Part shown: positions 32,260 through 42,337 of the stretch, in pieces
Layout of the letters: each line of letters opens with the position of its first letter
How positions within the stretch are numbered: the first letter of the stretch is position 1
From: Agarophyton chilense
Taxonomy: Eukaryota > Rhodophyta > Florideophyceae > Gracilariales > Gracilariaceae
Assembly (NCBI GenBank): GCA_030374765.1
Contig: JARGXX010000068.1
Span: 1,798,001-1,862,000, forward strand
Direction of reading: 5' to 3'
DNA: 64,000 bases
Position numbers and translations under genes: made by a program
Notes under the pieces: model-generated
The model's database searches: none
Seen by the model: the letters and a program-made list of their open reading frames with translations, nothing else
What the model was told of the DNA's origin: nothing

Positions 32260-35200
32260 AGGTTATGGTGGTAGGAAATCGTGGTGGACGGCGACTGGCT
32301 TCTTAGCGTTAGGTATTTTCAAAATGAGTTGTCCCATTCGGCAGAGATAACCATATATGGTATATCTACAACGGATTAAAGTTTGCAGATTTTTCCTTTT
32401 CATGGTTCCAATGCTACTTTGACATACATACTTCATCGCCCACTTTGATTGGCGGTTTGTTATTTCTAGTGCGAGCGTCGTAACCACGTTTATAAGCGGC
32501 TTTTGCCCAAAGCATAGAACTGCCGACCATGGGCACTAGTGTCGTGAGCCTGGCTTTCCATTTTTGGAGGTAACCCTTTTCAGGAGGGAAGAAGTACGGC
32601 GTAGGCTGGGTTTTCAAAGACACGGGAGGCTGAGTACGTAAGAAACCCGATAGAAATGACGTTATGTATAACTGCGTATCATACGCGAATGTCAAAGCGT
32701 CGATAAACAATTCTGAAGTTTCGGAGTGCTCTGTAACGTATGAACGGAATAAAGCGAGAAATTTTCGGTTGAAACGCTCAGCGTATCCATTAAATTGGGG
32801 ATGATAGGTCGTTTTGAAGCGATTCTTGACGTCAAGAATGCAACATACGTCCTAATAGAATCTAAATTTGCCCGTTATCAGAAGGAAAGTGAACCGGTGC
32901 ACCGTAGACGAGTTCCCAAGGGGTTACAAACCCTTGTACCCCAATGAAAGTGGGTAATTTCCTTACAGACACAGTCCAAACTAGTTCTGAGAAGCGATCC
33001 GTAGTAAGGAGTAAGTATATTTGTATAGGTTCGGTGGTCGGAAGGCGGTCCCGAATATAACATTCTAGACCAACTCAAGCATAGCCCGTGCAGTAAATAG
33101 CTTCAAATTGTTTTAATTTCGGTGTAGCCTTACTCCATTCTTCACAGAATCGGAGCAAAACTGCACGGTGGCGTAGCAAGACACAGCTAGGGCTAGCCAA
33201 TATAAGTTTTTCCTCAAGGTGCGTTATGGCTTCCGACCTCTGGCATGGACATTTAAACTTATTTTAGTGCGAGAGATACTATATTATAGATTTAAAAGCG
33301 TTTGGTACCATGAATTGTAGGAAGCGTTCCACCGTTCTTACAAAGTAACCAATGGCGTCTTTCCCAAGAAGAGGTTTCGCTCTCTTGTTCAGACAGGATC
33401 GATTATTCTTACAGAAAGGATGAGCATGCTGTTTTCTGACCATCTCTTCTGAAGTCATAATGAAAAAATCAACCGATAGAGGATTCTCAACTTCATCCGC
33501 GACGAGTAGCTCATCCTTCGAGTCCGGATCTTCCGGTGTCGGTTCGTCGATTAAGAAGCGCGAAATCTCTTCCTCATCGACGGCCGAGCTTCTTCTTTTA
33601 TATGTAAGCGTTGCAATACGTCCGCTTATGCGTTACAATTGCCTTCTTGTAGACCCCTTCGAAGCCATATTCAGCAACGAAGATTTCCCAAAAAAAGTAA
33701 GCGACTTGACGGTTTCAAAATGGTCATAAGCCATCATAAAAAGAAATGAACCATGTAAACAGTGAAATGCTTTTCCATGAGGTTTGGACAAAGAGTTGCT
33801 ACAGCCTACATTACAGGTTAGCATAATTTTTCACGTCCTACCTGCTACCCGTTAACGTACGTGTCCAGGGAAAGCGGTAGTCCAGGGTCCGGTAGGGAAA
33901 GTATCGGTGCCGGGGTAATCGATTCCTGTATGGAGTTAAAATGATGCGTCTGAGCGGGCGTAAATAGTTCCAGTTTAACTGAAAACCTTCCTCAGAAGCT
34001 CATTTTAATGGTTCGCAGTGTCAGCGAGTTAAGAACTAACCATGGATAGATGTCGACCAGCCCTGCAAAGCAACGGAGTTCCATTTGAATACAGGGGTAC
34101 TTTGGTTGTCAGAGCGGCTTCAATAAAGCTTAATCGTTATAGACACATTTTGAATGGATTCCATGGCCCGGATACTTGATGGTATATATGAAGAATTAAC
34201 ATTTTCTCAATTTGAGAGTTTTACCAGCATTACTCAACGTGGCCATTGTATCCCTAACATGGTTGGTGTGGTCGTCCAGATTATTTGAGAAGACAATGAT
34301 ATTCTCCGGATAAAATAGACAGGAACGCCACTCGAAGCGGGACAACACAATTACGATGGCACGCTGAAAGGTAGCGAAAGGATTCGTTAACCTATTAGGC
34401 AATCGTTTTAAATGGTAGGGTTCCGAGTGACAGAAAAAAGCAGTCTTTTCTATGTCTTGCCTCCAAACGGGTACCTTCCAATATACAAAAGTGGCGTCCA
34501 ACGCCGTTAACACGGTAGAACAACTGAGAGATTCGCTGTAATCATGTACACGTTGAATCGGATACAAATACTTGATGATTGCTTTGTTTAGGGGACAAGT
34601 CCATACGGAAACGCCACGAACCATTCATTCTAGGAGGCAGTGAAATAGGAGATTTACACGGAGACTGAGGCGGTTCTACAACGCCAGCCCCGATCATTTT
34701 GTCTACTTAAAGTTACTCCTCCTCGCGAGCTTTGGGTTGTCCTCTGTACAGGAGCAGAGCGACTGTCTTTTCGTCTGAGAACAGATCAGTCAGGTGTTTT
34801 TTGTTGTATCTATCTCACCTAGAGGGCCATCACACATTTTGGGAAACTTTTTGTAGAATTTCATGCGCTGTTTACCATGTGACTCGTGTACACGACTGAG
34901 GTCGAGTTCGTCCAGTTCCTTCACAGGATTGATTAATTCGGAACTCTTTGAATCGGTGTTTCTGTTCTCTGCAAGTGTTGCGTTTGCTTTTGAATCATTC
35001 GGCGAATGAGCTACAGTCTCTTACCAAAAAAATTCTTTACCGAACGACTTGGCCGATCATACAAATCGTTTTCAACGGATAGAATTGGCGTCACCGACAT
35101 CAGGGATCACTCCATGGGGGATTCGAGAACCCATTGGCAGCGATAAAAGGTCTTTTAATATACAGTTCAGGCCAGCACCTGTACCAAATAGAGTAGAAAA

Positions 35201-35330
35201 GCGCATTATAAACTGGGCAGAAACGCCGAAGATGCTGAAAACTTTGTAGTTTCGTTTGGCCATAACCATGACTAAATCCTGGAACCGATTGTTACGAACC
35301 GAATTATGCACGCGACGCGAATTCAAAAAA
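32260..35330 (-). mobile_element. Ty3/gypsy pol relic on the minus strand, heavily broken
   Basis: Read on -, the parts come in gypsy order. Protease-like GTGAGLNCILKDLL lies near 35.15 kb. RT at 34.6-34.2 kb shows LTALDATFVYWKVPV, then KRLPNRLTNPFATFQRA and FYPENIIVFSNNLDDH. A poorly preserved RNase H zone follows. Integrase at 33.0-32.4 kb includes KNRFKTTYHPQFNGYAERFN, LTFAYDTQLYITSFLSGF and WKARLTTLVP. The last part ends near KPPIKVGDEV and a short tail. About ten or more breaks. No LTR pair assigned to it can be seen. The family resembles the one at 59.2 kb in its protease wording (TGAG). Confidence 0.8.
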
Positions 35331-35749
35331 GTTTACATTTCACGTCTATGACGGCCTGTTTCTGTCTTAGGGTGGTGACTGGAGGGCGAAGATGAGACGC
35401 CTCGTGCATAGAGAACCTCGCTGTCGAAGACGCTTCTCTCGTAAGAGAAACAGCCTCTCTCATCTTTTATGGGACTTTTCAGCCAGGTACGGATCCAAAG
35501 AATCCTGAACAACCACCAGCATTGGGCTAGAAGGGTTGTTCAAAAGGGTTTAATAGAGATCAAAGCGCTGCGAGGCTGGGAAAAGTACCATGTAGCGCGG
35601 TTTAGGGGTCCCGAGATTCCTGGAAAACTCCGTTTTCACTTAAGACGCGATAGGAACACCAAGATTATCTTCGAGAGTGAGTGTCTTATAGCTGGCAGTA
35701 GTTCTGGTCATTTTTCTCAGCGTAAGGTTACAGTCCAGTGACATACGAG
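35331..35749. other. No recognisable gene
   Basis: A + frame at 35,469-35,741 is open but has no domain. It lies directly before the solo LTR and could be a flank of the former element. Confidence 0.3.
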
Positions 35750-36189
35750 TGTGTTCATAGCACTTGTCGAAAAGAAGTCTCTGATGTAACCTGCCGGAAG
35801 CCGAAAGAGCTTCGATAATCTAAACCGCTAAGCGAGTATCTCTCCATCCTTAATTTATTTTAATTAGTGTAATAGATTAGCATTACAGAACCAAGGAGAT
35901 CCCAGCTCCTCGACAGTACTGTTTTCTTGGCTCTAGAGACGCTTCTTCCTTAGAGTAAGGTAGGCACCGTTAGGATACTAAATAACCCCCTTTGGTATAT
36001 TAGTTCCACCGTTTGGTCTTCAAGCCATCGTTTCCGTAGCTCAAACCTGTAGGACAACGCAGTAAACACCAGGCAAATGCACGAAGTACTCTGGGAGTGC
36101 TGCCGTCAAGGGTTGAACCTTAGGACCCGCTCTACACCGCTACCATCTGTCGAGACCCGTACGCTGACCCAACCCGTCATTGCGTTGTA
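35750..36189 (+). repeat. Solo LTR of gypsy family 2
   Basis: This ~440-bp copy matches the LTR at 59,162-59,607. Shared runs include GTGTAATAGATTAGCATTACAG, cut here to GTAATAGATTAGCATTACAG, TTGGTCTTCAAGCCATCGTT, TCCGTAGCTC, CTCTGGGAGTGC and CTTAGGACCCGCTCTACA. It begins TGTGTTCATAG and ends at GCGTTGTA. The sequence after it has no TGG-starting primer site, unlike the 59-kb copy, so it is either solo or the 3' end of a lost element. About 20 percent divergence by eye. Confidence 0.85.
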
Positions 36190-37077
36190 ACAGATCAGAA
36201 CAGTTTTCAAGGCCGTTTCATGACAGTCAATCGTGTGGGACAGGAAGTAAGTGATTGGAACCGACGAGATATCAGTGGAAACGAGGTGTAAGTTGTCTTT
36301 ATCTCTCTGAGGCTGTCTGCTCGCTGCTGGCGATAAAGATGGAGATTTGGTTTTCTTAATCAAAGCCATAGCAAAACGTATCCTAGATTTGAAAGTGCAA
36401 GCACGTAGTGCATGAACTTCATCTTGCGCATTTTATACCCACTCCAGGTATGTAGTCCTTCGCCGTTTTTCATAATAACGTGCCATAAAGGTACGAGTGG
36501 TTGTGTTCAAGAGGTCAATATACATAGTGCAGCGTTCTCTTGTGGAGTAGATATTGCAACATCTTTGGAAAGCTCTAGTGAGGCACACCGAAAACTCTGC
36601 TTCCGTTCCTGCAGACTTCTGACAGATATCGTGAATAGTGATGATAGCCGGTTGATTTGAGTTGTATGTCACGAACGACCTGAAGAGATACTGTACCGCG
36701 TTGGGTTAGCAGTTTAATCCATCTTCAGAAGCACGCAATGAACCACTTACAGAGTTGTAGTGATCTATGGTGAGGCCAGGTAACTAGTATGGAAGTGAAA
36801 AAAATGTTTGAAAAGTATTCATTTCGAGTAGATTGGCTTTTGCCGCAAACTATGGGAGAAAACCTGACACCGAGATAGGGTTCTTCACAGAAAAGTTCTG
36901 GTTCCTCAGTCAAAGTTGCATTCAGTGGACGCAATCTTTTACTTTATTTGTACCGATGGGTGTACAAGTCAATGCCCGATCAATAATATCGATAGCAGAC
37001 AAACTTCCAAGACAACGGGTTCTTGCACTTCATCTCTTCAAGGCCTGGATGCTTTGCTTCTTTCTCTCGTTCAAAAA
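36190..37077. other. No recognisable gene
   Basis: Open frames up to ~87 codons on both strands with no motifs. Confidence 0.4.
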
Positions 37078-37279
37078 CTACTCCTGTGGTGGCTGATATG
37101 CGTTTGGACTGAGACGGGCGTTTGCGGTCACCGTAATGTCCATTCTCAGACGATAAGTCGGGCGAGGCCGAACTGTTATAATCTGATTTATCGGAGTTAA
37201 ATTTCTGAAAGGGATCGGTTCAATACGGTGAATGTGATAGGTACTTGGTACACTTCTTACGACTAAAGCAGCTATTGTC
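37078..37279 (-). other. Possible continuation of the SANT-like gene
   Basis: A frame reading through 37,317-37,078 encodes a Pro/Arg-rich disordered stretch (ITVRPRPTYRLRMDITVTAN). It may be the gene's C-terminal tail or chance. Confidence 0.2.
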
Positions 37280-37945
37280 TCAAAATTTTTGGTGCTTGGC
37301 GTGATGCGAGACGGCATCGGGATTTTCAGGAAGTTCCTTATCCACTACGATTGTTTGCTCCAACGTCTCGAGACGGAACTTTACACGATTTAATCGAGTT
37401 TCAATGGTTCTGACGTAGTCAACTGATCCATCAAAACATTCCAACAGGGTTTTGACATCTGCCCTTGATAGGCGGAGGTCTTCGACCATTTCCTCCATCA
37501 AAGAGGTGCTGCATCTACAACGCAGGATTTCGATTTTTCTTACGAGGCCATTGTGAGCTTCACCCGGAACATCGGTGGTTTTCTGTAGTAGGGTTTATGC
37601 TGTTGTCTGGTATCTCGACAGCTTCTGACAGCGCTTTCAACTGTAATTCGCAATGATGAATTTGGCTTGTCGCTCCTGTGGGTGGATGTTCGGATCTCCC
37701 ATACGTTTTTGCAGGTAAAAAAGTTTGTCAAACTGGTACTTAAGGCTCCCCCGACTACATGTAGAGCGCTCGTTCTTAGCGGCCAAATGTTTGAAGTCTG
37801 CTTTGGCTAGCTTCCAGTCCTCCTTAGAATGCGGTTCGTAATGAGGTACTGTGTCGAGTAGGAAGTCGATGTCTTCCGTCCAATGGTTTTGGGCACCCTG
37901 GCATGAGGGAGCGTTTTGTTTTATTGATGATGCTGAGAGCGACAT
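37280..37945 (-). pseudogene. Myb/SANT-like protein with helical tail, frame disturbed
   Basis: An ATG at 37,945 opens a 102-codon frame containing a trihelical SANT-like block: WTEDIDFLLDTVPHYEPHSK, DWKLAKADFKHLAAKNER, SLKYQFDKLFYLQKRMGDPN and IHPQERQAKF. The final GDPx(x)P-x-x-(x)RQAK wording is typical of SANT-like proteins encoded by protist transposons. A second segment (37,501-37,280) is helical and acidic (MMEEMVEDLRLSRADVKTLL, then LNRVKFRLETLEQTIVVDKE), a probable coiled coil. The intervening ~130 bp reads sensibly only if the frame changes, so the gene is frameshifted or has an intron there. It has the same domain plan as the Harbinger partner at 17-18 kb, but no transposase sits beside it. 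It could be a host copy or a remnant of a second Harbinger element. Confidence 0.6.
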
Positions 37946-38286
37946 TAAGGCGCCGTCTGGTTTACCGGTTCGGTTTCGAAGTTCGTATACTCTATAGAAA
38001 GGATGATGTATCGCTACTACAGGATGTGAAACGGTTTGGTTGGAATGTGGTATGTGTGTCGCAGCAGATGTGGCACCAACACGCCATGGAGTCTTAGATC
38101 AAAACATCTGTGCAGATGAAATGCAGGCTGGCCAATTTTTTTTTGTACTTCACACTCAACTTACTCGTACCTACTTTGTAACAGAAGGACGCGTTTCAGG
38201 ACATCTCTTTGTCTCTTCGTATCAATGGTCTGTCTCGGATGACCCAATATTAGTACCATATTGTAGCTCTATAAAATATGAGTCAA

Positions 38287-38332
38287 CAGTTCCAATTTTA
38301 CAAGGAACTGTAAAGCGTTTTCTTAAACGCTT
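38287..38332. other. Two adjacent perfect hairpins
   Basis: The first has arms CAGTTCC and GGAACTG with a 10-nt loop (38,287-38,310). The second has arms AAGCGTTT and AAACGCTT with a 4-nt loop (38,313-38,332). Only two bases separate them. They lie about 165 bp upstream of the Tc1-like transposase relic and could be part of that element's end or an RNA structure. Function unknown. Confidence 0.7.
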
Positions 38333-38495
38333 ATAACAAATGTTTGAAAGTCAATTAACTGTATAAGACCAAACAACTGTTTATTATTTTGGCGCCGAAT
38401 CAGAGTCCATGGAAACACATGAACCTTTTCTGAACAGAATCAGAAACCTCCTGCTTAATTTTCAATGTACTAGAACACACCATTCTACCTGCAAT

Positions 38496-39470
38496 ATGCC
38501 TCGTGAAACGGCGCCATCCGAAACAGAAAAAGAAGCATCATGGGATTTATGGAAAATAAGCCCAAAAGCAGAAAGCCCATACTGTAAAACGTTCTAAAAC
38601 AGCAGTCGCTATTTACTTGAAGTCTCCTAGCAGGTACGAAACCAAAACGTGCAGCAGCAGACTTCAAAAACGTACCGCCAAAGAAAAAAGCCATCTCTAT
38701 CCAAAGGTAAAACAAACTGGAGAAATAACTATCGTTTTTAAGAGAGAAACTCTGATCTTTGGGTTTCAATTTCAAGTATAAAACGGGTATTGCATGCTGA
38801 TTATCAATTCGAACAAAATAAGATGAAGAGCTCTGACATCTTCTCATAAAAAAGAAGTATCGAATGGGCCCCCGAAAACGAATCATAGAGCCCTGCAAAG
38901 TGGATCACTGTCGTTTTTTCTGACGAAAAAAAGTTTAGTTTGGAAAAGACCTGATGGGTATGCTTTGTATTTGCGCTCAATCAGGACAAACGAACGAATG
39001 TTTTTAATCGACAAAAGGGTAGAAGTGAAATAATGGTTCGGGTTTTTTTCGTATTATGGAAGAGGGCCTTCCGCAGATATGAATAAGATTCAAAACTCAA
39101 AGAAGTATACATAGTTATATGAAATCTATTAATTAAATTAGACGAACACTAATTACAAAAAATTATGGATCTATCAGCTAGATAAATGTTTTTACATGTA
39201 TTTAACTTCTCTAAAACCTGGTTTACTGAGAAGGAGGTTACTTTGAAGAACTGGCCTAGTCCTTCACTGCATATGAGCTCAATTGAGAACTTTTGGGCGG
39301 ATTTCTCGCGTCGAGTATACTATAATGCGCGCCATTTGAACTCTTCAGACGAGTGAGCAACAGTTATATTTTAAAAGTGGAAACGAATTTCATTGAAACA
39401 GCTATTCTTTGCGCATGTTCCGATATAAAAGGCTGTACATCTGCTTTCGTAGCTCCTATTTTGATTTCTA
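38496..39470 (+). pseudogene. Tc1/mariner transposase relic
   Basis: The N-terminal part starts MPRETAPSETEK and continues in a neighbouring frame as IMGFMENKPKSRKPIL, a Tc1 helix-turn-helix pattern. The catalytic region begins KWITVVFSDEKKFSLE (first D) and, after a frameshift, continues RPDGYALYLRSIRTNERMFL and WFGFFSYYGRGPSADMNKIQ. The third catalytic block reads NWPSPSLHMSSIENFWADFS, followed by RRVYYNARHLNSSDE, matching the family's W-P-x-x-S-P-D-L-N-P-I-E-N-L-W. The second D block (between ~39.1 and 39.23 kb) is not recognisable. There are at least three frameshifts and several stops. Terminal inverted repeats and the TA duplication could not be located. A dead cut-and-paste DNA transposon. 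Confidence 0.8.
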
Positions 39471-40660
39471 TTTTGAAAATAATTCTACTCCTTCCATAAC
39501 ACACTGTCTTTAATTCACAACCTCTTTCAGGTTTCCTATCAAGAGAAATGTAGTGTGAAAATTCCAATTTCAATCCACTTTCCCCAGAGTCCATATCAAC
39601 GTAACCAATGTTAGAGCACGCACAAAGTGTGCGACGAACTTACAGACGATTTCAGATGCTCATTTTTAGCTTTTAAAAACTCAAAACCACATGAATGCCT
39701 GCATTCTTCTCATTTTTGAGGGTTTCAGAGCAACGGAAAACGGTAAATTGCCGTAAATGTTCAAACCAATTGTGTGACATGATCTTTCTGAGCCATTGAG
39801 ATTCAGTTTATTTAGAAAACGTGTCAATAGACCAAGATGATATTCTATTTGAAAACCCAAAAACGTGCCAAGAACACCATCAAACCAAAAAACATAAAAA
39901 CTTTACCTCCTGTAATCTTCTTTAAGGTCTTTTTCTTCCAGCTAAGAGATGGAATATAGAACTATTTTTCTTCTTAATAAGCTACAGGAAACATCTACAT
40001 GAAGAAATCATATGGACAGATTCTTGAAAGTGCATATATTGCAAGGATAAAATCTCCAACAGATCCGGCGACCTTCTATTCATTCATTTGCACTGTACCA
40101 TTAAAAGTCTAGAATACATTTTCCGTTGTCCATTTCGTCAAATAGACATCCACAAAGCTGTCTTTCGTGTCGCTGTTTGTCACAGTAAGAAAGCTCAAAG
40201 GGTTGATTGTTCGAATGTCATTGCGATCCGTGACAGTAGACTGCTCTTCACTTTTAAAACATTTGTCAGTAATGAAAACACCAATCATCTGAAAATTTGA
40301 ATAAAATACGTTTGAGCATTTTTATAAACTTTGATATGATTTAAAGCTTTCAAAATGCAAACTTTAGGAGTGTACAGTTTTTTTTTGACAAAGTAGCTCG
40401 AAGTTCATGGGGAAAAAGTGTATCTACGATTTTTTTTCGACAAAAACTTCTACTTTTGTGACACCTATGCTGACTATTTTTTGTCTTTTATAGCGTGTAC
40501 AACAAGTGTTCAAAGTTGCTCTTTGATGTGAAAAGACGAGCGCGGATGTGTATCTTTGTTTTTACTACACGCCGGAGATCTATAGATAATGATATATTCT
40601 ATAAATTATGAAAGAATGGAGTAAAGATGATGTTGCGTACTGGTTATGGACGATCATTCA
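39471..40660. other. AT-rich stretch without a gene
   Basis: No domain-bearing frame, tandem repeat or RNA gene. It may contain the right end of the Tc1 element, but I could not identify it. Confidence 0.4.
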
Positions 40661-40839
40661 TGATCTTTGGGGTTGACGCCAGAAAAGAATGAAGTGCGGA
40701 CAACGTCCAGGCACAAAAAGTTAAGGAAATTGACAAAGTTTACAAAATTAATCGATGTTGTAATTTTGGCCTCATATGAGGCCAGTGATCGTTTAGGCAT
40801 CGAGACACGACACAAGCCATTTCATTCACGCCAATGCAT

Positions 40840-41645
40840 CTGTCAACCTTTTGGTCAGGTGTTGTGACGCAGCTTCCGCCTGCAGACTTCTCCTTCGCAC
40901 ACGTCGACCAGCGTCATCTGCCACTCAAGTTTTTCTCAAGCCATCTCACCGGGCCACGGCTAGGCTGATATACACTAGAACAGGTGTTTGGGATTATGGC
41001 GACTGTCGACCGCATGCATTGACTACTCGAGCAAAGCGACGGATTCGATCTTAACACCTACCGCAAGAATCAAATATTCTTGTTTGACCGGTTCTCTGTC
41101 GTTAGCGACCTCTCCAAGTCAATCGTCGAACAAGGTCTTGCGCTGGGCTGTACTTCTTGGCGCATATTCCTACACTTTCGTGCATATCACCGGCCCTGAC
41201 AACGTTTTGGCTGATCTACTGAGACGCTGGACTTTGACTAAAGCCGTTAACCGACTCTTCAACCTCCAAATCCAACCATCGTTGTCGGACATCGAATTAG
41301 TCTGGCCAATCGCTCGACATCGCGACTAGGCAAGCGGAACACGAGCAGGCACACCCAAACCACCTCACTAACAACAACGACATCTGGCAAATGTCGATAG
41401 ACGCCGTATAGATACTGGACGACTCGACCGACTTGCAGCTTCGCTTCTGCGTCATTGCGCATACCGGACCAAGTGGACATCGTGGTGCGACGGCGACCGA
41501 ACAAGTGGACAGCAAGCGCTTCACGTGGTAGACTCTCGCTGCAGACGTCAAACTCTTCGTCACGTCGTGCACACAATGCCTCTCGACAACCGGATGGGAG
41601 AAGATGCCGCGCCCTTCTGGACCTTAAGTACCACCCGGACACTCC
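40840..41645 (+). mobile_element. Ty3/gypsy relic: RNase H and start of integrase only
   Basis: RNase H begins at WSGVVTQLPPADFSFAHVDQ and continues with IMATVDRMHWLLEQSDGFDL, IFLFDRFSVVSDLSKS and LRWAVLLGAYSYTFVHITG, then DNVLADLLRRWT. The integrase N-terminal part follows: LQLRFCVIAHTGPSGHRGAT, then FVTSCTQCLSTTG with the zinc-binding H/C residues, and a PRPF block. I know this wording from oomycete gypsy elements. Several frame breaks. The remaining integrase and any LTRs are absent, so it is a truncated fossil. Confidence 0.8.
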
Positions 41646-41649
41646 ATTT

Positions 41650-42024
41650 CTATAAGATTTTTCTTATTAAACAAATTCTTAGAATAGTGTGACACATGAC
41701 TAGTACAGTTGTCTTATTGATATGTACACGATTCTCCTTGAGTAATAGCCGTCTAATCTAGTAAATAACTTTCTAAAAGCTTATTTTTTTTAGTCTTAAT
41801 TACTACAAATAACTACTACAGTACAGGCTCTTTTTATTATACGATAAACATCTTTATACCAATATCCCACCACCATCTTCCTGGTGATTAAGAAACCCCT
41901 TTTTTCAGAATCACCTGCAGAGACTGAAGAAACTTAGCCATCTGTTCCTTCCTGATGGAACTTTTTTTCATCCTAAAAAACGACATTCTGCCATTTCGAA
42001 TAGCTCCAAGAAACATGTTCTGTG
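41650..42024. other. AT-rich spacer
   Basis: No gene. It ends in CTGTG (42,020-42,024), the left copy of the target duplication of the next element. Confidence 0.5.
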
Positions 42025-42284
42025 TCTTATGGTAGATGCAGAAGTTGTTTCGTCGAAGCTACCGACGTTTTACTGCTGCGGTGTCGCGCTGCTTTGGTCT
42101 TATGTACTACTCGTTCTAGCTACTTGGCCTCCAGCCTTCTAGTCACCCAAAATCCAAAATGTAGTGCTGCACCGTACCAGTGCTCGTAATTGAGCGCAGT
42201 GTAGAAGCCAAACGTCCGTATCGGACAACAGTGGCCAAACGTCCATCTTGGACCGTCGGGGCCAAACGTCCAGATCAGACAACA
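42025..42284 (-). repeat. 3' LTR of copia element 2
   Basis: On - it starts TGTTGTC(C/T)GATCTGGACG and ends CTACCATAAGA. It carries three 27-bp units of GCCAAACGTCC type at its U3 end (42,207-42,284). It matches 46,469-46,728 at 258 of 260 positions. Confidence 0.95.
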
Positions 42285-42297
42285 CTCCCCTGCTTCC
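42285..42297 (-). other. Polypurine tract of copia element 2
   Basis: On - the 13 bases GGAAGCAGGGGAG, all purine except one C, abut the 3' LTR. This is the position from which the family starts plus-strand DNA synthesis. Confidence 0.85.
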
Positions 42298-42337
42298 TAC
42301 AACGAGCTGAATGGTGCGAGACATTCTGAGTACTTTC

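Noticed and set aside
38485-38898. 137-codon minus-strand hydrophobic ORF
   Set aside because: Antisense to the Tc1 transposase N-terminus. The hydrophobic run is the complement of Lys-rich codons.
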